From: a virus
Strand: one strand, 5' to 3'
IMG/VR virus record: IMGVR_UViG_3300003873_000051
Span: 1-27,934 of that record
Length of the DNA: 27,934 nucleotides
This document shows, one piece after another, positions 1-5,967 of this stretch. Both the position numbers and the translations under genes were made by a program. Position 1 is the first letter of the stretch. The number at the start of each line of letters is the position of its first letter. Under the pieces are notes generated by a model that had not been told where the DNA came from, searched no databases, and saw only the letters and a program-made list of their open reading frames with translations.

Positions 1-77
1 TTTCTTCTATAGTTATTTAAGGTTTGACTAGTAATACCTAGTCTATTTTTTACTTCCTTAGCTGTTATATAACTCAT
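1..77 (-). CDS. Helix-turn-helix protein, N-terminus only (cut by window edge)
   Basis: Only 25 codons are visible before the window ends. They begin MSYITAKEVKNRLGITSQTL, which fits the first helices of a MerR/excisionase-type winged helix-turn-helix (an alanine-lysine-glutamate turn, then LGITSQTL as recognition helix). The start is the ATG at 75-77, preceded on the minus strand by AAAAGGA. It would be a DNA-binding regulator or the N-terminal domain of a larger protein; with so little sequence the function cannot be narrowed further. A TATAAATA match lies at 91-98, almost on top of the ribosome binding site. Confidence 0.5.
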   Translation of the reverse strand, partial: MSYITAKEVKNRLGITSQTLNNYRR

Positions 78-90
78 ATAAATCCTTTTA

Positions 91-98
91 TATTTATA
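91..98 (-). promoter_or_regulatory. TATAAATA match, doubtful late promoter
   Basis: Exact TATAAATA on the minus strand, only 13 bp upstream of the HTH gene start at 77. A start site at the normal distance would leave almost no leader, so this may be a chance match in AT-rich DNA. Confidence 0.25.
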
Positions 99-150
99 TA
101 TTAAGTAACTTAGTTATATAATATCATTAGTTTAGAAAGTTATTACTTAA

Positions 151-1383
151 TTATAGACCTATTTTTTTAGGATTTTTAACTTTAGAATATAAAGATATAC
201 CGTTTTCTTTAATATAAGGTTTTACTTCAATGTTTTTAGCTTTAGCTTTTATTATCATTGATATAGTAGTACCTAAATCTGCTTGTAACACTTCTTTATC
301 TCTACCAATTTCTTTATAAAATAATTCTTCATCTAAACCATTACTTAACCATATATTCTTTGCTTCTTCATTTTTTAGTTTTCTTAATTCTAAAATATCA
401 AATGTTCTGCCTTTTCTAAGTACAGCTGTGTCTATATTTTCTACGGGTCTATTACTTGTTATAATAAATTTTGTTTTATTACCAGATTCAAATATTCCAT
501 CGGTAAAACTTAATAAATTACTAATAAATTTGTTCTTTTGTATATCCTCAGAACTACTTATTTGCTGCGTTCTTGGTAATAAAGAATAATCTAAATCGTC
601 TAAAAAAACGAGGTTATATTCATCTTCTTTTAATATATTCCATAGCTCATCAGTAGCTAAAATTTCTTCATTTTTTATATAAGCAACTTTCACACCTTTA
701 TTTGTTTCAGACATATAGATATCGTCTTCATCTAATGAAATCTTCTTTGTTTTAGCATTACTTAATGTAATATCATCTTCACTTTCGTCTAATAGATATT
801 TCATAAAGCAATCTCCTAAACGTGTTTTACCTGTACCAGGAGTACCACATAATAAAAGAATATTACTATCTGAAATCATATATTGCTTAAACATTTCGAC
901 AGTATCTATATAAGGATAATATGCTAAAGAATTATAATTAAAATCACTTTTAACTTTTTTATTTTCTATATTTTTTATTTTTCTTTGCTCGTCCAATGAA
1001 AGACTATTTATTGTTACAAAAATCTCATCGTCTTTATCCTGAAACGATTGTATTATATCAAATATAACCTTAGAATCTGTATAAGAATTAAAATAATAAT
1101 TTATTGATATTCTCTTTTTATTATCATAACTATCAAATGTTATCAAATTATTATCTGACTCTAATATATGAAAATCGTAAAATGCAGAAATAGGAAAATC
1201 TGTTCTTACTAAGTTTTTATCAACCTCTTTAATTTTATCTATAACATTTTCTAAATCTTCTGTTTTTATCTTTAAATCTTCGAAAGTTAAAGAAAATCTA
1301 TCTATAACATAAGAGGAAAACATTACTTGGTGATCGCTCGTATATGCATCTCTTAAAACCTTTATTTCTACAGGTACAGACAT
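151..1383 (-). CDS. AAA-family ATPase
   Basis: A 410-aa P-loop ATPase. Visible motifs are Walker A GTPGTGKT (residues 180-187), Walker B LVFLDDLD (258-265), a sensor-1-like FIITSN (306-311) and a candidate arginine finger in RKGRTF (323-328). This order is that of a classical AAA module. The first ~150 residues are a separate alpha/beta domain I do not recognise. The core resembles Cdc48/FtsH-type AAA modules and is unlike the clamp-loader ATPase elsewhere in this window. T4-like phages often carry such ATPases of unknown role. It is the last complete gene of the minus-strand block that also carries lysis and internal-protein genes, 50 bp after the lipoprotein gene, so late expression is possible. 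The substrate is unknown. Confidence 0.75.
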   Translation of the reverse strand: MSVPVEIKVLRDAYTSDHQVMFSSYVIDRFSLTFEDLKIKTEDLENVIDKIKEVDKNLVRTDFPISAFYDFHILESDNNLITFDSYDNKKRISINYYFNSYTDSKVIFDIIQSFQDKDDEIFVTINSLSLDEQRKIKNIENKKVKSDFNYNSLAYYPYIDTVEMFKQYMISDSNILLLCGTPGTGKTRLGDCFMKYLLDESEDDITLSNAKTKKISLDEDDIYMSETNKGVKVAYIKNEEILATDELWNILKEDEYNLVFLDDLDYSLLPRTQQISSSEDIQKNKFISNLLSFTDGIFESGNKTKFIITSNRPVENIDTAVLRKGRTFDILELRKLKNEEAKNIWLSNGLDEELFYKEIGRDKEVLQADLGTTISMIIKAKAKNIEVKPYIKENGISLYSKVKNPKKIGL

Positions 1384-1433
1384 TTTTATCCTTTATTTTT
1401 ATATAACTAATTATAACACCATAATACTTAATT

Positions 1434-1805
1434 TTATTGTAAATCTTCTAGATTTACGTCATTTACTTCTATGGGTTTTTTATTTTTTTGTTCAGTGTTG
1501 AGCTTTTTTATTTTATTATTAAATAATTTTATTCTATTAAGTAGTAAATTATAATTGCTTCTAAGTTCTTTAGTATTTCTTATAAAGCCAAACGCCTCGT
1601 ATTTATCAGCAACAAGGTATTTTTTTATCGTCCCGTTAACATCTTCTTGTTCTTCCCATACTTCTAGGGAATATTTTTCAGACTTCTGGAAATCCTTCGT
1701 CGGGAATGTAGGATAATATGTATTAGATGGTACTAATATTATCTTTTTATCAGCACAACCACTTACTAGTAAAACTAATACAGTACTTAGTATTATATTT
1801 TTCAT
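1434..1805 (-). CDS. Small lipoprotein, candidate outer-membrane spanin
   Basis: A 123-aa protein with a clear lipoprotein signal: MKN, a hydrophobic run IILSTVLVLLV, then lipobox SGC with the lipidated Cys at residue 17. The mature part ends in a charged, probably helical segment rich in Asn, Lys and Leu (about residues 80-110). Phage lipoproteins of this size next to a membrane-anchored coiled-coil protein and a holin-like protein are usually the outer-membrane half (o-spanin) of a two-component spanin that fuses inner and outer membranes at lysis. The proposed partner is at 3258-3626, four small genes upstream. The o-spanin role is inferred from architecture and neighbours; an unrelated phage lipoprotein (for example superinfection exclusion) remains possible. 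Confidence 0.55.
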   Translation of the reverse strand: MKNIILSTVLVLLVSGCADKKIILVPSNTYYPTFPTKDFQKSEKYSLEVWEEQEDVNGTIKKYLVADKYEAFGFIRNTKELRSNYNLLLNRIKLFNNKIKKLNTEQKNKKPIEVNDVNLEDLQ

Positions 1806-1824
1806 TTATTATCCCTTTTAGTTA

Positions 1825-2085
1825 TTATTCAAATAATTCAGGGTACACATCTTTTGCATCTTCAATATCAAGGTCATAAAAGTCTTTATCAGTTAAATAG
1901 CTAATAATCGACTTTTTAGTTCCTGATAAAATTGCAGTCTCCCCTTTCTTAAAAGTAATCTTTATTTTTCTCTTCTTGAACATTGCGATTTCTTCAGCGT
2001 TTAATTCATCTTCACTCTCTGCCATAAAATCTACCTCAATATTGATTTTAGCACCTTCATTAACGTATTCTCTAAATGTTTTCAT
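1825..2085 (-). CDS. Small capsid-targeted internal protein candidate (86 aa)
   Basis: An 86-aa acidic protein starting MKTFREYVNEGA. This N-terminus matches the capsid targeting sequence of T4 internal proteins (T4 IPs and Alt begin with an MKTYQEF-like peptide), which is removed by the gp21 prohead protease after a hydrophobic-x-Glu motif; here VNE/G would be the cut, leaving about 76 residues. The body, mixed beta/alpha with many Glu, Asp and Lys, is not a family I recognise. It has its own late promoter match (TATAAATA, 2107-2114, minus) and an AAGGAGAAG ribosome binding site. The inferred role is packaging in the head and possible injection into the host. Confidence 0.55.
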   Translation of the reverse strand: MKTFREYVNEGAKINIEVDFMAESEDELNAEEIAMFKKRKIKITFKKGETAILSGTKKSIISYLTDKDFYDLDIEDAKDVYPELFE

Positions 2086-2106
2086 TTTTTCTTCTCCTTT
2101 TTATAT

Positions 2107-2114
2107 TATTTATA
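2107..2114 (-). promoter_or_regulatory. T4-type late promoter core
   Basis: Exact TATAAATA on the minus strand, 21 bp upstream of the start of the 86-aa internal-protein candidate, which is the usual spacing in this window. It would be read by RNA polymerase carrying gp55. Confidence 0.55.
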
Positions 2115-2135
2115 TTGCATCTACTTCTAATATTC

Positions 2136-2414
2136 CTAGTGATTGTCTTTTGTTATATTCGTCTCGTCGGCTATTTTCTTGCCCTTAGGCGTTTTAGAAA
2201 TAAGTTCTAATTTTTTATCTATTATTTCTTTCCATTTTTTAATATTTCTTCTATTAATATGACCTATAATAACACCATCTTTTGATACAGATAATGAACC
2301 CATGGAATTCTCAAATTCCACTTTACCATATTCTTTTTCTATATCTTTCATAATACCATTATACATTGGTAATATTTCTTTTCCTTCATTTATAAATTCA
2401 CTAAACGTTTTCAT
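2136..2414 (-). CDS. Small capsid-targeted internal protein candidate (92 aa)
   Basis: A 92-aa protein starting MKTFSEFINEG, the same 11 residues as the 102-aa protein at 2947-3255. The peptide fits the T4 capsid targeting sequence, with INE/G as predicted prohead-protease cut, leaving about 82 residues. The remainder is basic in its C-terminal half (KKWKEIIDKKLELISKTPKG) and matches no family I know. Its start codon abuts the stop of the 173-aa gene (the two share one base), so it is translated as part of the same message as the lysis genes. Proposed role: a head-packaged protein delivered with the DNA. The function after delivery is unknown. Confidence 0.6.
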   Translation of the reverse strand: MKTFSEFINEGKEILPMYNGIMKDIEKEYGKVEFENSMGSLSVSKDGVIIGHINRRNIKKWKEIIDKKLELISKTPKGKKIADETNITKDNH

Positions 2415-2935
2415 TATAAAGAATCCTTATACTCTTTTATATCTTTCTTATTAGGGTTTTTAATAATCCTCATAGGTGCACCTCTATCATCATCGTCAGA
2501 ATATTCGTAGTATACTATATATGTTGCTTCTTTAGTCATTATATAGTCTATCTGATATCCATCTGCATCTACTTTAGATTGAACTTTCTTGTTTTTATTT
2601 TTTTCTAGTTCTCTCATTAGTTTATCAGCTTCTAAGCCTTCTAAATCTTCTCTATCAAGTTGTTTAACCTCATTAATAGTAACGCCATATTTTTTAGCAT
2701 CCTTTATAGGTGCTAACTCAAAACTATCACCACTAAATCCGTCATAAGCGTGTTTGATAAACATTCCAGCTTTTTTAATTGCTTTACCTATACTATCGTT
2801 CATACCATCTGATTTAATAAGTATATCCAATAAGCCATCTTTATTTTCTACAGCTGTATTTATATCTTTATGCTTAAGTAATTCTTTAGCAACCTTTATA
2901 ATATCTGTTGATTCTAATAAATCTCTAAATTTCAT
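2414..2935 (-). CDS. Hypothetical protein, possible internal head protein (173 aa)
   Basis: A 173-aa charged protein starting MKFRDLLESTDI. The short N-terminus could be a divergent capsid targeting sequence with LLE/S as prohead-protease cut, but the match is weaker than for its neighbours and rests largely on its position between two MKTFSEFINE genes. The middle is helical with runs of Lys and Glu (about residues 95-120). The C-terminal part contains DADGYQIDYIMTKEATYIVY, a beta-rich stretch followed by an acidic patch. I recognise no enzyme motif. It lies 11 bp after the 102-aa gene and abuts the 92-aa gene, so it belongs to the same operon. Confidence 0.55.
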   Translation of the reverse strand: MKFRDLLESTDIIKVAKELLKHKDINTAVENKDGLLDILIKSDGMNDSIGKAIKKAGMFIKHAYDGFSGDSFELAPIKDAKKYGVTINEVKQLDREDLEGLEADKLMRELEKNKNKKVQSKVDADGYQIDYIMTKEATYIVYYEYSDDDDRGAPMRIIKNPNKKDIKEYKDSL

Positions 2936-2946
2936 TTTATAAACTC

Positions 2947-3255
2947 CTATGCATATGAAAGTTTTTTAACTTTCCACATTTTAATATCACCAGATGAAAT
3001 AGCTTCTGATCCAATAGCATCTTTAAAGGTTTCATAGCCTTCTTTTGCTAGCTTTTCTGTTGGATAAAATACATGATCATATTGGTCATGTTTCTTTGAG
3101 TTTTTCATCATTTTCTTAAATTGTGCAATTAAGTATATTGCTCCATCTTCTGGACTAACAATGTCTTTACCATCTGTAATTACCCATCTTTCTTGAAATA
3201 CATCAATTGGGTGGAACTTTTTCCCTTCATTTATAAATTCACTAAAGGTTTTCAT
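2947..3255 (-). CDS. Small capsid-targeted internal protein candidate (102 aa)
   Basis: A 102-aa protein whose first 11 residues MKTFSEFINEG are identical to those of the 92-aa gene, while the rest is unrelated. That pattern, shared leader and different body, is what the T4 internal proteins show for their capsid targeting sequence. Predicted cleavage is INE/G. The body (…ERWVITDGKDIVSPEDGAIY…) looks like a small alpha/beta domain with a basic helix (FKKMMKNSKKHDQYDH). No known family is evident. The start lies 2 bp after the i-spanin-like gene, so it is co-translated with the lysis genes. Confidence 0.6.
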   Translation of the reverse strand: MKTFSEFINEGKKFHPIDVFQERWVITDGKDIVSPEDGAIYLIAQFKKMMKNSKKHDQYDHVFYPTEKLAKEGYETFKDAIGSEAISSGDIKMWKVKKLSYA

Positions 3256-3257
3256 TT

Positions 3258-3626
3258 CTATACCTCTATATTAATTTTTTTACTTCTTGTTCTATTTACT
3301 ACCTTTTTAGATGCCTTTGCTTTATGGATATCTTTTTCTATATCCTGCATTTCTTTTTGAACCTTTTTACTTTCTTTCTTTAGTTCTCTAAGAACTTCTA
3401 CTTCAGTTGACGTTTCTATTTTTACTGCAGAAGCTTTAGCTTTAGCTTTTTTAGTTGCTATTACAACATTTGCTTTTGCAATTTTATTTTCTACTGCTTT
3501 CAACCTATCTTTAGCTTGATAAGAATCGTACTTTAACTTAAGAACGTATCCTCCTATTAAAGCAGCACCTATAGCAATTATTATGTTTTTAGTTGAGCTA
3601 AAAAACGTTCCTATAAAACTAAACAT
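3258..3626 (-). CDS. Membrane-anchored coiled-coil protein, candidate inner-membrane spanin
   Basis: A 122-aa protein with one N-terminal membrane segment (about residues 14-32, IIIAIGAALIGGYVLKL) followed by a long charged, Lys/Glu/Ala-rich helix predicted to form a coiled coil (about 36-110). This is the architecture of Rz-type i-spanins: a membrane anchor and a periplasmic rod. It begins one base inside the stop of the holin-like gene (TAATG overlap), which favours translational coupling. Together with the lipoprotein at 1434-1805 it could span the periplasm at lysis. The alternative is an unrelated membrane-anchored head or membrane protein. Confidence 0.6.
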   Translation of the reverse strand: MFSFIGTFFSSTKNIIIAIGAALIGGYVLKLKYDSYQAKDRLKAVENKIAKANVVIATKKAKAKASAVKIETSTEVEVLRELKKESKKVQKEMQDIEKDIHKAKASKKVVNRTRSKKINIEV

Positions 3627-3904
3627 TACAATTCCTTACCAGAGGGTGTGCCCTGTTTAATTTTTGCTATACCGTCTAAAATTATTTTTATACCGTTTAT
3701 ACCTAGCGTAACCGTAGCGTATGCTACTATGTTAGAATAAAATACCATATCTACTACTGCAGACGGTATTATAACACCATTAAAACTAGCTATAACAACA
3801 ACAATAAAAGATAATAGAAAAACAATCATTGTACCTCTAGTACCAAGATTATATTTTGCCCATGTATCCTGAGAAGCAAGTAGTTTTTCTTCAAATTTAT
3901 TCAT
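3626..3904 (-). CDS. Holin-like small membrane protein
   Basis: A 92-aa protein with two predicted membrane segments, about residues 26-46 (MIVFLLSFIVVVIASFNGVI) and 50-78 (VDMVFYSNIVAYATVTLGIN…), and a short charged C-terminal tail. Size and topology fit a class II-type holin, which would permeabilise the inner membrane at lysis. The first gene behind a late promoter, immediately followed by an i-spanin-like gene, is a typical lysis cassette position. No endolysin gene is adjacent, so the holin assignment comes from topology and context and not from a recognised family. Confidence 0.55.
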   Translation of the reverse strand: MNKFEEKLLASQDTWAKYNLGTRGTMIVFLLSFIVVVIASFNGVIIPSAVVDMVFYSNIVAYATVTLGINGIKIILDGIAKIKQGTPSGKEL

Positions 3905-3925
3905 GATAAACCTTCCTTTTATGTT

Positions 3926-3933
3926 TATTTATA
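3926..3933 (-). promoter_or_regulatory. T4-type late promoter core
   Basis: Exact TATAAATA on the minus strand, 21 bp upstream of the holin-like gene. It would drive the lysis and internal-protein operon downward from 3904. It lies just past the end of the clamp-loader gene, separating early-type from late-type genes on the same strand. Confidence 0.65.
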
Positions 3934-3935
3934 AC

Positions 3936-4667
3936 TTAAATAAATTCTATACTAGGTGTACCCATTAATTCTACAGCAAAAGCGGCAGCACATATTCCTT
4001 TATCTCTTGAATTCTCATGCATATCTTGGTATTTTGCACATAATAAAACAACTTGAGGTTGGCTAGGTTGTTTGAACCATTCATCTAAATGTTTGAATAT
4101 ATATGTATATAGACTACCAGGGTCATCTAGGTCTTGTAGTCTTCTTCTAACATCAACAAATTTTTTATCTTTTATAAAAACCATAATCTCAGAAAAGCGT
4201 GTATTTAGATTAATCATATTTTCATCTAAATTTAGTTTATTATCATCTATACTTTGTTGTAGAACTAAAACCATTTTTCTAACTGAAGGATACATATTTG
4301 ATACAACTGGCTGAAGATCTTTTTTCTCGTACTCAACATTTTCATTATCTAGTATAAAAGATAATCTATTAAATATTTGTAAGCCTATATCTTTTTTATT
4401 CTGATTGTATAGAGAGTCAAAATCGAAATGAATGAATCTATTTCTTAGAGGTTCTATAAGTTGTTCTTTATAGTTACAGGTTAATATAAATGTACTATTT
4501 TTAGAGAATTCCTCTATTAAACCTCTTAATATTTTTTGGGCGTCTTTTGTTAATCCATCACAATTCGATACTGTAAAACCTTTACTTTGTAAAAAAGTAT
4601 GATTGTTATGTACTGTCACGTTCGCAACTCTTTTAACACCTAATTTTCTTATTGTCTTAATTTTCAT
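3936..4667 (-). CDS. 44: Clamp-loader ATPase (gp44-like), third piece: intein C-half plus C-extein
   Basis: This 243-aa ORF starts with a 35-residue C-terminal intein half (MKIKTIRKLG … FTVSN, Asn35 last), then the C-terminal 208 residues of the gp44-like clamp loader beginning Cys36 (CDGLTKDAQKILRGLIEEF). Joined behind …VVIDE of the middle piece it rebuilds the DECD Walker B/DEAD-type box. Downstream are the sensor-1 strand TFILTCN and IEPLRNRFIHFDF with the clamp-loader SRC-like arginine region (RNR), then the C-terminal collar helices. In T4, gp44 forms a pentamer with gp62 that loads the gp45 clamp. The start ATG overlaps the previous stop (ATGA) and has its own GAGG site, so the piece is translated separately. 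The block G penultimate residue is Ser (VSN/C) instead of the common His. Confidence 0.85.
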   Translation of the reverse strand: MKIKTIRKLGVKRVANVTVHNNHTFLQSKGFTVSNCDGLTKDAQKILRGLIEEFSKNSTFILTCNYKEQLIEPLRNRFIHFDFDSLYNQNKKDIGLQIFNRLSFILDNENVEYEKKDLQPVVSNMYPSVRKMVLVLQQSIDDNKLNLDENMINLNTRFSEIMVFIKDKKFVDVRRRLQDLDDPGSLYTYIFKHLDEWFKQPSQPQVVLLCAKYQDMHENSRDKGICAAAFAVELMGTPSIEFI

Positions 4668-5116
4668 TTTTGTTCCTCTATAATAGTGTCCAAGAAACCT
4701 CTTAATAAATGTTCTAGATTAATATTGGAATTTTTTAATATATCTACTTGGTCCTTTCTCATATTTACTGTAACAGGTACGCCTAAAGAATCTTTATTAG
4801 ACTGTTCTTCTATAAACCAGTCAATAATATAATCTTCTTCAGACAGGCCTTCATTAATACTTTTCTTAGTAACATTTCCTATATTATCTTTTACTAAAAT
4901 AGGGTGATCGCCTGTTAATTTAACTGTTCTACCATCTTCTGTTTCTATTTCGTAAACTTCGTCATCTTTAAATGATATTACTTCGCATGTATCTTTTTCT
5001 ATTAGAGAAGTTTCTTTGTTAAAAGACATACATTCGTATGTTTCGCCTATTACCATATCTTTTAATTTCATAGTTTCAGAGTCAGAAATCATAATTTCTT
5101 CGTTTTCTTCTAAACA
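4563..5116 (-). other. Split intein b (in the clamp-loader Walker B), both halves
   Basis: The N-half is residues 181-330 of the middle ORF (5116 down to 4667): block A CLEENEEIMIS with Cys1, and block B GRTVKLTGDHPILV with the TxxH motif. The C-half is residues 1-35 of the third ORF (4667 down to 4563): block F VANVTVHNNHTFLQSKG, block G FTVSN, followed by Cys+1. Insertion is between VVIDE and CDGL in the ATPase active site. The halves are separated only by a stop/start overlap. The N-half is about 50 residues longer than usual and ends with HLLRGFLDTI, which looks like a remnant of a LAGLIDADG homing-endonuclease helix. Confidence 0.85.
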
Positions 5117-5656
5117 CTCATCAATTACTACAATCTTGGGACTATCGTCTATAGATACAGACGTTATAAACTCTTTAACAGAAACTTTAAATGTGTCTAT
5201 TCCTCTATCTTGAGAACCATTTAGCCATTTAACATCCGCATCTAATTCTTTTATTATTGCTGTAACGAGGGAAGTATTATGATGTATTACACCATTAGGC
5301 GTAATATATAGATGAGGATCATCTATACAAATATCATAAACATTATCTGTACACACATATTCTTCTGATACTTTATCGACTTGTCCATTAATCGTATCTA
5401 TTTTATTACATTTTTTTGCATGTGTTGCTTTTCCATCATTTAAAAATAGATGTTCGTCAGAACACTTAATAGATATATTATTGGTAAAATCATATTTAAA
5501 TATCTTTTTAGGCGATTTTTTAATAAATCCTTTTACCTCTGTTAAATTTCCAGCAGGAGTTTTTACATATATACCGTTTATTTGTTTTACTATGTCTATT
5601 TGTTTAATATCTAATTTATTAAACAAATCACCTATTTTTATTTTTATTTTCTTCAT
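4664..5656 (-). CDS. 44: Clamp-loader ATPase, middle piece: intein C-half, 53-aa extein, second intein N-half
   Basis: A 330-aa ORF made of three parts. Residues 1-127 are a C-terminal intein part ending VIHHN. Residues 128-180 (TSLVTAIIKEL … PKIVVIDE) are the clamp-loader segment between Walker A and Walker B. Residues 181-330 start a second intein (CLEENEEIMIS, TGDHPILV). The extein aligns by eye with T4 gp44 from its GKT Thr to its VIDE. The ORF therefore needs trans-splicing on both sides to give a working ATPase. It has its own AAGGGA ribosome binding site. It is not a decayed pseudogene: all extein parts are in frame and uninterrupted, and the spliced total of 56+53+208 = 317 aa is close to T4 gp44 (319). 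Confidence 0.88.
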   Translation of the reverse strand: MKKIKIKIGDLFNKLDIKQIDIVKQINGIYVKTPAGNLTEVKGFIKKSPKKIFKYDFTNNISIKCSDEHLFLNDGKATHAKKCNKIDTINGQVDKVSEEYVCTDNVYDICIDDPHLYITPNGVIHHNTSLVTAIIKELDADVKWLNGSQDRGIDTFKVSVKEFITSVSIDDSPKIVVIDECLEENEEIMISDSETMKLKDMVIGETYECMSFNKETSLIEKDTCEVISFKDDEVYEIETEDGRTVKLTGDHPILVKDNIGNVTKKSINEGLSEEDYIIDWFIEEQSNKDSLGVPVTVNMRKDQVDILKNSNINLEHLLRGFLDTIIEEQK

Positions 5657-5760
5657 TTGGTCCCTTTATATATTTATCTATAAGTTTTTTCTTAGTTTGT
5701 TAGTAAGTCATAAATATCATCTTCAACCCATAATTCCATTTCCTCATCTTCATGAAGACA
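5276..5760 (-). other. Split intein a (in the clamp-loader Walker A), both halves
   Basis: The N-half is only 22 residues, CLHEDEEMELWVEDDIYDLLTN (5760 down to 5695), then a stop. The C-half is residues 1-127 of the next ORF (5656 down to 5276) and carries block B (ISIKCSDEHLFL, with Ser in place of Thr), block F (VYDICIDDPHLYITPNG) and block G VIHHN, followed by Thr+1. Insertion is exactly inside the P-loop, GLGK/T. A break directly after block A is the rare, atypical split arrangement known from AceL-TerL-type inteins; canonical split inteins break about 100 residues in. The gap between the halves is 35 bp and holds no endonuclease gene. Confidence 0.85.
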
Positions 5761-5928
5761 TTTACCTAAACCTGGAAAAGTAGATGATAATAATGTATGA
5801 GGGAATCTACCTTCGTCAAGATATCCTTTAAATTTTTTTCTTGTGGCTTCTGGTAATATTACATCATCTAAAACCTGAGGTCTATATCGCTCAGCCCATA
5901 TAAAATTACTCGTATCAACTTTTTTCAT
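5692..5928 (-). CDS. 44: Clamp-loader ATPase (gp44-like), first piece: N-extein plus 22-aa intein N-half
   Basis: A 78-aa ORF. Residues 1-56 are the clamp-loader N-terminus: WAERYRPQVLDDVILPE is the conserved start of gp44/RFC/DnaX ATPases (T4 has QKYRPSTIDECILPA), and FPGLGK is the first half of Walker A. Residue 57 is the intein Cys, and 22 intein residues follow before the stop. By itself this ORF could not bind ATP because its P-loop lacks the Thr supplied by the next ORF. It has an AAAGGA site and is the first gene after the gp59-like gene. Splicing to the middle and third pieces restores a 317-aa ATPase. Confidence 0.87.
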   Translation of the reverse strand: MKKVDTSNFIWAERYRPQVLDDVILPEATRKKFKGYLDEGRFPHTLLSSTFPGLGKCLHEDEEMELWVEDDIYDLLTN

Positions 5929-5967
5929 TTTAATCCTTTTATTGTTATAATTATACTTAGTTTTTGC

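Noticed and set aside
5657-5691. A free-standing homing endonuclease between intein halves
   Set aside because: The gap is only 35 bp, and the other pair of halves overlaps, so there is no room for one.
3936-5928. Reading the clamp-loader region as a frameshifted pseudogene
   Set aside because: All extein parts are intact and collinear with gp44, the breaks carry complete intein motifs, and each piece has its own ribosome site.
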